Below are positions 47,288-58,250 of a stretch of 64,000 nt of DNA, one piece after another. Each line of letters starts with the position of its first letter. Within the stretch, counting starts at the first letter, position 1. The DNA comes from Siphonodentalium dalli (lineage: Eukaryota > Mollusca > Scaphopoda > Gadilida > Siphonodentaliidae). The DNA lies in the NCBI GenBank assembly GCA_032622095.1, contig CP136065.1, positions 59,573,094-59,637,093 of the forward strand, in the 5' to 3' direction. The notes under the pieces are model-generated. The model did no database searches. It was not told the origin of the DNA and saw nothing but the letters and a program-made list of their open reading frames with translations. The translations under genes and the position numbers were made by a program.

Positions 47288-47609
47288 CTCAATCAAGCGG
47301 CTAGTCACGCCTTTCCACTGTGTTTCAGATTCGATTCAATTTTGTTATGTTGTATTGATCGTCTGATGCTTGAAGTATTGTTTTCTGTTTTTTTTCACGT
47401 TTCTGTTCTCTCCTGTCTCTTGTGTTCTTCCTGAGTGTTGAATCTTGTATTGTTCACGCCTGTCTTATTGTGGGGAGGTATCCGGAGACTGCTACATGCA
47501 GTGGCTAAACGGGTAACCGAATCAGCTATGTACCAGTCTTTGGTCCGACCAGAAATCGAAGATAGTCTCCGGCGGCTGCAGGGCTATTTGTCGATTTTTT
47601 GCTTTTAGT

Positions 47610-48405
47610 ATGCAACTCAACAAAAAACAACGTATTACTCGTAAGAATGATTACTCACTGATGCTGTGGTATTCCCTCAGTACTTGGCTATGATCCGAAT
47701 GCGAAGAGACATCTTTGTCTTTGATAAAACGCAAAGCATTGTTGGACAATTGAAATCTGTTAAACCAATCAGGACTGGGCCGATAAGTGGCTTTCGATTG
47801 AATGTTCAATCTGGTGCTCTGCTGCAGGTAACAACAAAAGTTCCTCTGAATAGTTATCTTCTGAAATTTAATCGGTGCGAACATCCACCGACATTGAAGG
47901 TTGGGTACATGAAGGTAGATATAAGTACCTATGTTCCAAATCCATTACGGTGTTTTAAATGCCATGGTCATGGCCAGGAATATTGTAAAAGTAAAGAAAT
48001 CATTTGTACATGCTGTTCTGTTTATGGTTATGATCATAAGGATTGTACAAATCTTTAAACAAAATGTTCGAAGTGTCAAGGTTCACATGCTGCAATGGAT
48101 CGTTCGTGTCCCGTATGGGACTATATGGATACAACGATGTGAGATATGTTGATGTCAGTACTCAGAGTCAAACAAAACTCGTCAGTATATCACTAGGAAC
48201 ACAAGTGCAAGATAACGATATAACTCTTGTTCCAGAACCTGATATAGCCACTGCAGCGTTTTCATTTGCTTCGAAACAAACTACGCAAGTTGTTCCCATG
48301 TTCCAAAACAGAAATGCCCAAAATCTGTCTAAAGATTCGACTCTTCGTCAGAAAAACAGGTTGATCTTTGAATTTGCAAAAAGTTTGCTCGAAGAGAAAC
48401 GGTAA
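47610..48405 (+). pseudogene. Gag-like ORF1 with zinc knuckles, copy B (broken)
   Basis: It starts with ATG at 47610 (MQLNKKQRITRKND), then a frameshift near 47648 into DAVVFPQYLAMIR. It continues IFVFDKTQSIVGQLKSV, a deletion between LLQVTT and KVPLNSYL, TLKVGYMKVDISTYVPNPL, then the CCHC region. Knuckle 1 CFKCHGHGQEYC has a shortened loop. Knuckle 2 CTCCSVYGYDHKDC has Y for the zinc-binding H. Knuckle 3 CQGSHAAMDRSCPVW comes after a stop and frameshift at 48057. The C-terminal part ends at 48405 (SLLEEKR). It is a jockey-type nucleic-acid-binding protein and is not functional as written. Confidence 0.8.
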
Positions 48406-48845
48406 ACTTTGAGGGAAAAATTACTCCATGTATTTGATATGGGGGCAGGCTAGCTGTTTGGTGACACTTCACCTACAGAGCCTACCACCTGAACGTCAAC
48501 TTAACGAATTGATTTAGACTCACCATATTCATCAGATATTATAAATACGTGTGTATCTTATGAATCAATCAGGAGTCGACTTTGTCGACTACTTCACATA
48601 TTTCAATGTGGACCCGCTTAAATTAAATTATTTATATTTGCTGATTACATTTCATGCAGGTTTATATTTTTGTTTTCGCAGAAGTATTTCAATATATTTT
48701 GATATTCTGTTTATGTGTATTTGCACTATGGTCGGTTTCTTAATGGCTCCGACCACAATCGAGCATTCTCGCTCCTATTTCGTGTCGTGATTTAACCTTG
48801 TTAAACCCTAATCTATCACCGGGATGCATATTTATACGAGGGACT

Positions 48846-48900
48846 GTTCAGATAATAAGTTCCAACAAACGTATGGTCCGTGTTGAACTTATTATCTGAG
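48846..48900. repeat. Near-perfect hairpin, copy 2
   Basis: It is the partner of the 26966 hairpin: GTTCAGATAATAAGTTCCAACA, loop with TATGGTCCG, then TGTTGAACTTATTATCTGAG. The flank GGGAACTACTCGCCAAT matches the other copy on the opposite strand. Confidence 0.7.
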
Positions 48901-49493
48901 CATTTCCTAAGGGAACTACTCGCCAATGAGTATTTAGTATGGAAATGGTTTAGTAAATGAGGCTATGTTAGCGTATGTGCACACTTTGGTAGTAGACAAC
49001 AAAGATTGTTGTGTCAAAAAATGAATTATTTTAATATTGGCAGTATTGCGATTGTGGATTTGTTTTTATTTTCATGATGGTTTCATTTTTGACAAAACGT
49101 CCTTTTTATTCCTCAATATACGCCCTGTACGGACCTAAAACGCTGTTTTAAACCAGTCCAATATCAGACTATTTCCTTACCTGACAAGCCCATATTGGCA
49201 TTATTTCATCTACCTTTCTTCATCGACACGACACGCTCTTTATAATGTCTGTTCACTGCGCCGCGCGCCGTTAAACCGAATAGCTGGCATGAGATCAGAT
49301 AATTCCAATATGAAGCTATTAGAGTATTTCGGTCCAATATTAATATAATTGTACGAGGATATGCATGTTGCCTTATTTTATGTTCAAAACTAATTTACCC
49401 CATAAACGTAGTTATTTTATTTCCTTTTAACTGCGCCATGTTAAGGCAGCACACTTATGACATCGATCGTGTTACACCAACCATTGTCTGGGG
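48901..49493. other. Unclassified sequence
   Basis: The first 30 bp belong to the hairpin repeat. The remainder shows no gene or repeat that I can support. Confidence 0.35.
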
Positions 49494-49808
49494 GAGGGGG
49501 CTCGGTGGCGCAATCGGTTAGGGGTACAACTCCAAGCGGTTTCGCCCTGCAGCGCTGGCGATAAGGGTTCAAATCCTCGTTTCCATTGTGGACTTTGTAA
49601 CTCGAAATCGTTATCTGGTGAAGATGCCAGTTACTCGCCGATGGCCGGTGGTCTACCGCACATGGTCGACGAGTTTATCAGCCATTGAAATCACTGTTAG
49701 ATTAGCCGTATATAAATGTGCGGATTTCCTCTAACACTGGAAATGTCGTGATATGGCCTTAGTTGCTGAATGCGACATTAAACCCCAATCAATCATAAAA
49801 TCAATCAA
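49494..49808 (+). mobile_element. tRNA-derived SINE
   Basis: The head GGCTCGGTGGCGCAATCGG and later GGGTTCAAATCC form a tRNA-like pol III promoter. A body of about 170 bp and a LINE-like tail (CGTGATATGGCCTTAG, TGCGACATTAAACCCC) follow, with AATCAATCA-type simple repeats at the end. SINEs are copied by a partner LINE that recognises the 3' end. Here that end resembles the tails of the Gag-only elements. No clear target duplication was seen. Confidence 0.85.
49506..49576 (+). promoter_or_regulatory. Pol III A and B boxes of the SINE
   Basis: The A box TGGCGCAATCGG lies at 49506-49517 and the B box GGTTCAAATCC at 49566-49576, close to the TRGCNNAGYNGG and GGTTCGANTCC consensus. The spacing is about 50 bp, somewhat longer than in a tRNA gene. 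Confidence 0.75.
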
Positions 49809-50171
49809 CTATTGTCTTATATCATTCCAGACACCATTTCCGAACAATTCTTTATGGCTCTTCTTCCAGACGGTGGGTGATTACATTCCGGTCACGCTCT
49901 CGTGGCACTCTTTCCAGTTGGGGGTTGCACGAATCACTGTCCAGACGGCAGTGCATGGGCACCAGAGAGCTGGAGCAACTAAGTCTGTCCGTAGACACAA
50001 CTTGGTTTTTTGTATTTCTATATTTTCTGGAAGTCATTAACCCCCCAGCGGGCAATGTGCCGAGGGGATGTGTAAAATTGTCCAGAGTATCATGCGTGTA
50101 CAGTAAAATCGTTTTCCGAGCATGTTCCGTTCATGTAAAATTGTGTTTATCACAATGCCCGACTGTGTGAT

Positions 50172-50621
50172 ATTAACGTTTCGTGACGGGAGCTGCGCTG
50201 GCGCAACATTAAAGACCCTGTGCCAATACATTATCTGATATATCAGAGTCGACCATAGGTCGTCTCGCATATATAAGAGAATGCATTGGCCTAACAATTT
50301 TTCTTACTTTCATCATTTTTACTTGCATTATTTAAAAAATTTTATAATTTTTCCTTACATCCTATAACAATTTAAAAAAAAAAATCTTATATTCTGTAAC
50401 AATTTTATAATTTTTTCTTAAGTTATTTTTCAATTTTTATCATTTAAAAAAAAATTCTTACATTTTTTAACAATTATAAAAAATAATTAAAAATTTGTTA
50501 GGCCAATGCATTCTCTTATATCATACGCGAGGCGACCTATGGTCGACTCGCATTTTAAGGGAATACATTGGCACAGGGTTTTCACAAAAATTGAGGAAGC
50601 TCCCGTCATGAAAGGGCTAAT
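50172..50621. mobile_element. Foldback/MITE element with about 135-bp TIRs
   Basis: The left arm (GACGGGAGC.. CCCTGTGCCAAT.. CGACCATAGGTCG.. GAATGCATTGGCCTAACAA) is mirrored by 50491-50621. The spacer, 50306-50490, is strongly AT-rich with four similar runs of A/T. The CGACCATAGGTCG palindrome inside each arm adds a secondary hairpin. No protein is encoded. An end fragment recurs at 27320-27374. Confidence 0.8.
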
Positions 50622-50697
50622 GGATTGATATAATTATCAATGTAACCATAGTCGACGTGTTTTTCGACTCGAAAGCATGTATAACTATTTAATAAAT

Positions 50698-50828
50698 AGA
50701 GCATGGCTTGGAGTGAAATACGCCGATATAGTGCATAGTGAGGTTGTGTAGTTCACGACGCGAAGCGGAGTGAACTACACAACCGCACTATGCACTATAT
50801 CGGCGTATTTCACGACAAATCATGCTCT
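50698..50828. repeat. 131-bp long hairpin
   Basis: AGAGCATG, GTGAAATACGCCGATATAGT, GCATAGTG, GGTTGTGTAGTTCAC (left) pair with the mirrored blocks on the right around the loop GACGCGAAGCGGA. Only a few mismatches occur. It is the most regular long stem in the window. It may be a small foldback element; a hairpin-RNA gene cannot be excluded. Confidence 0.8.
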
Positions 50829-51558
50829 AATTATTATATTGTATCGAACAAATGCAGAAATTAAAGGCTAACCAGTGGGCAAACACCATTTTTTTTAAAA
50901 GAAAAAAAAATAATATGTAAAAAAAAACAAAACAATTTAAATTCCTCTTTGTTCAGGTTTGTTTGTTTGTTTGTTTTTTAATTAATTCTTAGTAATTTGG
51001 ATTTAGCAGTAGGAAACTACTATTTTCAACTTTTACTAAGATCAGACAATTGATGTTCGCCTTACTGAAGCTTTAATTTGGATCAGCGGCGAAATAACAA
51101 GTAGTTTCAGAACAAAGTTTGATGTAGTGTTCGTTACTATTTTTAGTAGTCAAAACTACATATGCATAGTGCACGACGGGAGAGACTTGAAGGCGTAGTA
51201 TACAACTACGACTAATAGAGTCGAGTAGCCAACCAATCGGAAAGCTTGATTTCAATAACAAAGTCACGTGAGATACAATATTATGTCATAATGTAGCTTA
51301 GGTAATCTCGAAACCACGTGGTGAATATCAAATGTTGACGGTTCTGTGTCTAATTGCGAAGAATAACATAATTTTATATTTCTTAGTCACTATATGAGCG
51401 TAATCTTCTTAGACATACAATATAGTCCATATAATCATGTGTCCAATTGCACCAGTAGTATATCAGCACTCGATATATCCCCTTTCGAGAAATAAAATAT
51501 GCATGTAACGTCGTAGTGCCGCTTACTGATTTCTCAGATACAATACATGAACTAGTCG
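50829..51558. other. Unclassified AT-rich sequence
   Basis: It has A-rich and T-rich runs near 50890-50990 and otherwise nothing that I can support. Confidence 0.35.
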
Positions 51559-52452
51559 AAGTCTTCTCGTACTAAAACCAGCTAAGATATTGGGATGGAG
51601 ATGCTGGTATTTAGTCCGAGATCGCCGCCATAGGCTTCTTATATCACGAGTTACGCCCATGGTTTGTGGCGGGAATTCGTGTTGTATTTTACTCAATTTA
51701 CCTCTCAAATCAATACATGATGCTATATACATTGGAAAGAGTAACATCTTATGGTCATAATGGTGTATAATAATCTAAATTACACATAGAATATTCCGGT
51801 TGATTGCCACTAACGTCGCTTTTTTGATATGTTTGTTTACGTTTTAACTGAAAGCCGAGTGTTCCGAAGAACTTCAACATTGTCCTGAGTTTATTTTTGG
51901 CGGAGACGAATTTCGATACAAGCCGCCATATTTATTCTAATGCTCGTTGTGTTTACACCGTTTTAAACTGTGAGAGGGTTGTAATTCCCGTAATTTATTT
52001 AATGTATTACATTTATATCTTCAATATTTACTTAATATATTTATTTATTGACACACATAATTACAATGGAGAATTCATCGCCATGTGCGTGGTTTGTCGA
52101 ACATCTACGGAATATTTTCACCGGAAAATGCCGAACACAGTTCGCGAGGTCAACTGAGTTCGCATACTTTAAAAAATATGTCAACAATGCGGTAAATGTC
52201 TCTTTTCACATTAAATTACCGCTTTCAGTTCACAACTGATGTGGGTTTGAGATCAAATATCATGTCTTCTGCGGAAAAAAATCCGTTTATTATCGCAATT
52301 GTGATATTTTATTTCATATAATTGTGGTTTTATTTGAGCGGGTCACTAACGCTTATATAACTCGTGTTATAAGAAGCCTATGGCGGCGATCTCGGACTAA
52401 ATACCAGCATCTCCATCCCAATATCTTAGCTGGTTTTAGTACGAGAAGACTT
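51559..52452. mobile_element. Element with about 93-bp, almost identical TIRs
   Basis: AAGTCTTCTCGTACTAAAAC.. GGGATGGAGATGCTGG.. GAGATCGCCGCCATAGGC at the left is repeated inverted at 52362-52452 with about one difference, so the element is young or the arms have been converted. The interior of about 700 bp holds a 58-codon frame starting with ATG at 52066 (MENSSPCAWFVEHLRNIF) that I cannot assign. There is no recognisable transposase. Confidence 0.75.
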
Positions 52453-52811
52453 GGTTTATACATGAACGGGCGAAACGAATAGAAACCAAATTCTAATTTA
52501 GAGTCCACCTCTAGTGTATCGTTCTTTTGATATTTTTGAGTTATAGTTTACGACCAAAAGCGATGCGGACCTTACCGTAATTTATATGCATTATAAATAC
52601 ATCTTCAGAAACACATATTGAAGGACTGTGTCTGGGCTTGATATTCTTGTATACGCCTCTAAATGAGTGTTCAGACGACGAGTCCGTTGCGTTGACACGA
52701 TCCGATGTCTGCGTTAAGCCATTCACGCACGCTGCGTTATAACGCAGGGCTTCCGATTAATAATTGCAGCTAATAAGTTCGATATTGGAATAAATACAAT
52801 ATTGCAACTCA
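52453..52811. other. Unclassified sequence
   Basis: Nothing recognisable between the TIR element and the tail of Gag-only copy C. Confidence 0.35.
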
Positions 52812-54965
52812 ATCTACCTGTATTAGATTGTGTTTGTTTGGTTACGATTTTACGTCGTTTTAGCCGTTAGGCCACATCACGACTGAGAAAACAGAATCAG
52901 AATTAAGCGAAGCAACAGTGTATAGACGTAACCGTTAATTGGGCTAAAATGAAACTAAATATAAACAAATAAAAACACACAAATCAGAACATGAGTGCTC
53001 GATTGGGGCCAGAACAATTAAGAAACTGACCATTGTGCAAACACATAAAACAGAATATCAAAACCGATAGCAATACTGCCTTGAAAACAGCACATATAAA
53101 ACCTACATGAAATGTTTTCATAAAATATAAATAACTTATTAAGACATCTGCATATCGAAATATTTAGAATAGCTGACAACGTCGCTTTCTGGATGATTGG
53201 TAAGATATTTATAATATATGTTGAATCTGCCGTGGGTCTATCAATTCAGATAGTAGTAGGTGATCCCTCACCCAAAAGCCAGTATCCCTCCACACCTTTC
53301 GATGGGAGTCTTTGTCCCGTTCAGACAAAGTTTGCCCTTGAGATCGAAGCATATTATCAAACTTTAAAAATTCAATGCTCAACCTCTGCTTCTGATAGTC
53401 AAAAGACTTGACAGACCTTGGATATCTTTGTTTTGGAACAATGGGATCGACTTCGTTAGTTGGTTTCTGAGCAAACGTAAAAACTGCAGTAGCTGTATCC
53501 ATTGCCTGCGAGACAGGTTCTGGAACAGAAGAAATAACATTCTCTTTAAAGCTTAAATTGTGTTGCTAATGGTGTACTGACGAGTTTTGTTTGACTCTGT
53601 CTGAGTGCTGGCATCAACATACTTTTTCTTAGAAACGGCAGCCGAGTATGTGACTTGAGAAATTGATGGCCTGGCCCCAACTTATTTCTTAGCATCCATG
53701 TACGATAAATGTTTCTCAGACTTACATCTTTGTATCTTGAATTCATAGTCCCATATGGGACATGAACGATCCATTGCAGCATGTGAACCTTGACAATTCG
53801 AACATTATTTTAGGATTTGTACAATCCTTGTGATCATGACCAGAAACAGAACATCGTGCACAAATGGTTTCTTTACTTCTACAATGGTCCTGGTCATAGC
53901 CCTGGCATTTAACCATACTTTAAATCGGTACTTATATCTACCTCCATTTACCCAACTTTCAATGTCGGTGGGTGTTCGCAACGATTGAATGTCGGAAGAT
54001 AACTATTCAGAGGAACTCGAATACCATCAACAGTTTTTGTAAATCGACGGACTTCTGTAACTCCCTTTGGTGCCGACTCCGCTAATATTTCTGATTCCGA
54101 AGAAAAAGCTATATCGCGGTCGCAACACAGCTCTGCTACTATTCAATGTATTGTGAGGAGTAACCAACACTGGTGTTTGTGCAATAGTTGTTAATTGCAG
54201 CCGAGCATCAGATTAAACTTTCTTTGAGCATTCAATCAAGAGAGTGCCACTGATTGGCCCAGTCCTGATTTCAATTGTCCAGCAATGCTTTGTAGCGTTT
54301 TATCAATGACAAATATAGAAGGTCGTTTCACATTTGGGTCAAAGCCAAGCACCAAGTACTGAGGGAATACCACAGCATCATTGGAATTGGTGAGTCATCA
54401 TTCTTACAAGCAATACATTGTTTTGAGTTGCCATACGAAAAGCAAAAAATCGAAAACTAGCCCAGTAGCCGCCGTGGACTATCCTTGGAATTCTGGTCGG
54501 GTCAAAGACTGGTACATAGCTGAAGCGGTGACCCCTTTAGCCACTGCATATAGCAGCCTCCCGGTACCTCTTCACAGTGAGACAGGCGTGAACAATACAG
54601 GATTCAATCAGGACGAACACAAAAGTGACAAGAATGAACAGAAACATACGTGAAAAACAGAAAACAACACTTCAAACATCAGACGAGCAACACAAATAAG
54701 AAAAAATTGAATCTGAAACAATATGGAGAGGCGTGACTAGCCGATTGGTTGAGCCGGGTCAACTCAACCACCCGTCTTGAAGAGATGTAGGACCAAAGAG
54801 GACCATGAGATAAGTCGCATCCGCAGGTCGATGCCTCGCGTACCCCCAGGACTCCTACACCACATCTCACGGGATGCATCCCACGGCAAACAGGGTGCCA
54901 CATTAGGGAATGTGTACCGCTCGCAGTGGGAGGTAGGCCTATTCTACCCGGGCCCACACGGGGTA
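52812..54965 (-). mobile_element. Gag-only non-LTR retroelement, copy C
   Basis: On the minus strand: leader from CCCCGTGTGGGCCCGGG (about 54965), one 65-bp-type unit (about 54725-54800), Gag from ATG at 54434, the shared non-coding region (TTTGATATTCTGTTTTATG at about 53060), and a tail GTCGTGATGTGGCCTAACGG followed by GACGTAAAA..AACC (about 52890-52840). It has the same length and order as copies A and B, again with no RT or endonuclease. Confidence 0.8.
53200..54434 (-). pseudogene. Gag-like ORF1 with zinc knuckles, copy C (broken)
   Basis: The start ATGGCAACTCAAAACAA is followed by a shift into NDAVVFPQYLVLGFDPNVK, IFVIDKTLQSIAGQLKS, TLNSSRAVLRPR and STFN/HPPTLKVG-type blocks. Knuckle 2 CARCSVSGHDHKDC is intact (CX2CX4HX4C), and a knuckle 3 remnant CQGSHAAMDRS is followed by CPIWD. 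The C-terminal segment ends near 53200. Knuckle 1 is degraded, with a stop just before it. Several frameshifts make it non-functional. Confidence 0.75.
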
Positions 54966-57900
54966 CCTGTAATAAATCAATGGTATGATAATGTCAAATC
55001 CAAACAACTAACACCATATTGGCATATATGTAAATGATTTATCTTAGCTTCGAAGACAGCCGCCATATCTTTTATTGATTGAACACAAGAAACGTCATGG
55101 CGCAATACATTTTGTAAATAGTAGCACCTCCATTACTGTCATGCAGTAATACCAATACTATACTCAGCTAGTGCTACTAGTCTAGAAATTAGCAGAATAA
55201 AATCGCTCTTCATACTAACCATAAGTTTTATAAAAAATATATTATGAACAGTTTCAAAACCTGGCAGTGGAAGCACAGTTGAGCTACCAATACTATCTAC
55301 AGTAGTACTACTAGTACTCTGGGTTTGACAATGGGTTTCAGAACGCAGCGAAGTGCCGCATTCAAAACAATATTTGTAACTGGTGGCATGCAGCCCAACA
55401 ACTGCTCCAATTTCTGATGACTGGAGTTCCGCACTCCGTGCAGAATTTGAAATGCTCTTGCAGACCTGTAATGAAATTTGTGCATCTCATTTTAAATAAA
55501 TTTGTTGACTCGCAAATAAATTGTTGTTTTAAATAAGGACAAATTTGGCGCAATAGTAGATGTGAGACGTTTTGGGTACTTGGTGCCTTGTTTCTCTGAT
55601 GTCATTGAAACATGATGTGATGCTGTTCACTGATCTCCCTCCTCTGAGACTGACGTAACCATGTCTGTCTAGTCTGGTTAAGTCGAAGGGACCCAGCTAC
55701 ATATATATATGTATATTGTGATTTAGGTTCTTGAGATACAGTAATCGGTCATTTACTTTAGCTCCCCCAGTAGACCAGAATATGATTTCGTCCTGTTGTC
55801 TGCCAGTTGTTGTCATGACAATCTGTTCGTGCATGTTTAAAAGTGGACATATTGGAGAGTTGTATACGGCTATGGTTTTTAATGATACATATGACAGTTT
55901 ATAATACACAGTGGATATATGAAAAGGAGCATCTACGAATAGAATTCACAAAAACTGCTTGTTGAATGTTATTGGTAGGTTTATTTCGTGGACGCCACCA
56001 TCCAATCGTTTCTATCACTCTCTTCTCGCCTCTGTTCCTCATAGCTATTACAAGAAATTGCCACTGTTTCTGAGAATGGATTGCTGTAATCACATATAGC
56101 CGATTTAGAATATTTCAACCATGAATGCTTTCTCTATCGCTGGTCTTCATCGTGATGGCGGGTGTCCTGAAAATTCTCTACCAGAATTGTTGACTCGAAT
56201 TCTTCAACCAACGTGTCCATCTCCGGGCCGCTTACCGCCCACATCTGCAAGGACAGGAAATTCAGGTAGTCTAACCGCAAGCCTACCATCACCCTTCATT
56301 GTTTTATGCATGTGCTTGGTCGACTGCAATGCTTGAGAGTACGTGCAGGTGGAAACGCACAGTGTGGATTGGCCGGACGAATATCAGAATGTGTAGCTTT
56401 AACACCACCAAGTACCAATATTTGAACATTGATTGATTAGCCTGTTTGTTAGCGCACCACTAAAAAATTGTGTCATTAGTCGAGTCAGCATCCTGTGTGA
56501 ATTCTCTGTATGCTTCCACGAGAGCTAGATATAGGGCGCGCGCTGTGACATGCGTACGCCTAGTGCGTGTAATGTGAGCTCATTTAAAAAAGAATCGACC
56601 GTACAAGGTTAATTAATTCCAGGCTGATCGACTGCCCTAAAGGAAATAACCAATTGTACTAAAAAATACTGCTTCCACGTGAAGACCTCCCACCAGGAGA
56701 AAAAAATGCGTTCTCCATAAACAGAAGGCCAATCCCATTGTGTATTCTTGGCTGTCGCAAGCAGCGGGTGGTCCATTCTGATAACACTTAACTATCCTGG
56801 ATTAAATAGGTATGTGATACATTTAATCACATCAAATCAGTGGCGTAGCATTGCAACAGTTTGCTGTCTTTTCCTTGAACAGCGGAAATAGGCAACATGT
56901 CGTATAGCAATGTGGTGCTACAGCATGGCCAATTTGATGAGCATGCAAAGATGACTACTAAACACATCAATTGATCACTCATCTGTTGCAAACGGCATGG
57001 ATACACTCTGTAACCATCTGGAAACGAGATCGTGTATCTACGGAAGAATTGAGTATACTTTTGCACTGCAAACGGAACAAGATAGCATGCGAGGATTCTA
57101 CTGGAGAATGCCCACCGTCGCATATCAATAGTCTATAATGTTTCATATCAATGACGGGAAGATATACAGCTGTGTGACAATATAGAGATGTTTAGATTGT
57201 AAAACGGCAAAATTCAAACTTGGATTGCTATAAAAATATTCTTGGCGCGAACGCTCGACGTACACATATATACGTTGCAATATGTCAATCACAAAACAGT
57301 GTACTGTGCGTTACTTTACTGTCTCACAATCCCAGTCGCCAAACTCAAATTTTAGTGCATGTAGGTATCATGATCCACCAAGTAAAACGAGTTGAAGCGA
57401 TATTCATATGCTTTGTATATATGATTTTGGGTGGACACATGAATCTTAGTCTCGGACGTCTTGTCAGGGTAACACTATGCCGACTACGTGCGTTGCGAAA
57501 ATGTTGTCACCGCGCTTGCTACAAGTTTGAACTTGCCGTGTGGAGTATGTATGGATATGTTTCTTGCCAATTGCGATAATATTTTCGTCGTATAATCAAA
57601 AGGAATATGGAATCTCAAATTTCTAAAATTAAAAAAAAATATATATATATATATAAATAGTAAACAACTTTTAGCTATATCCAAGTGTGCCTACCCGCTA
57701 AAAGGCTAGATAAATTGGCCCAATAAAACATCATGGATACCTTACCACCAGACCAGGTGGCAGGCATATCACACCAGGTATTATCTTGATTAGATTAGCC
57801 TGTCGTAGGTTATGTGACAAGAAAAGCATGCGTGTCCACTAGAAGTGATATCTTTACAACAATATAATACACACTTGTGACCATGGCCCTCTGACTGGAC

Positions 57901-58040
57901 TGACTCTTTTCAATCACTGTTGACACATTTGAAAAATCGAGATTCCATATTCCTTAAAGCGGCAACTAAATCAATTAATTCGAAAGTCCAGCAAAAGGGG
58001 GTTTGACAGGCAAGACCTGAGATGACGAATCTGTCTTTTC
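54966..58040. other. Unclassified sequence
   Basis: Open frames on both strands (for example 56121-56336 plus, 56093-55899 minus, 57220-57579 plus) are short and without domain signatures. A short AT dinucleotide run lies at 57640-57655. I see no inverted or tandem repeat of note, and no gene can be supported. Confidence 0.3.
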
Positions 58041-58250
58041 TGGACCGCGGTTGTTATACCCCCCGTAACAAAGTTTTGTGGGTATATTGAATCAGCTTGT
58101 CCGTACGTGGACACAAATTTGTCCGGAGTTTTTCTCAGTCGTTTTTTAATCATTTTCCGTAAACTTGGCACAAACATCAACCACCATGGGAACCTGTGAT
58201 TTCAATGTTGGTCAGACTTATTTTCGCAGAGTTATTGGCCTTCTTGACAG
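58041..58250. repeat. Probable dispersed repeat (low confidence)
   Basis: The stretch with ACCCCCCGTAACAAAG, GTCCGTACGTGGACAC and TTGTCCGGAGTTTTTC has the look of a high-copy invertebrate repeat with a palindromic GTCCGTACGTGGAC centre. There is no second copy in this window, so its repetitive status is an inference. Confidence 0.25.

Larger units (their letters stand above)
46722..48818 (+). mobile_element. Gag-only non-LTR retroelement, copy B
   Basis: It starts near CCCCGTGTGGGCCCGGGG (46728). The leader shares GTGGTGTAGGAGTCCTGG and GCGAGGCATCGACC with copy C. Seven 65-bp repeats follow (46841-47287), then Gag (47610-48405), then about 400 bp non-coding with TTTGATATTCTGTTTATGTG and GAGCATTCTCGCTC landmarks common to A and C. 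The tail TTAAACCCTAATCTATCA resembles the SINE's TTAAACCCCAATCAATCA. No endonuclease or RT is present. Relative to copy C the leader has lost about 50 bp before GGATGCACCCCGTG. Confidence 0.8.

Noticed and set aside
49500-49580. Genuine tRNA gene
   Set aside because: A and B boxes are present, but the sequence does not fold into a complete cloverleaf by eye. It continues into a SINE body and LINE-like tail.
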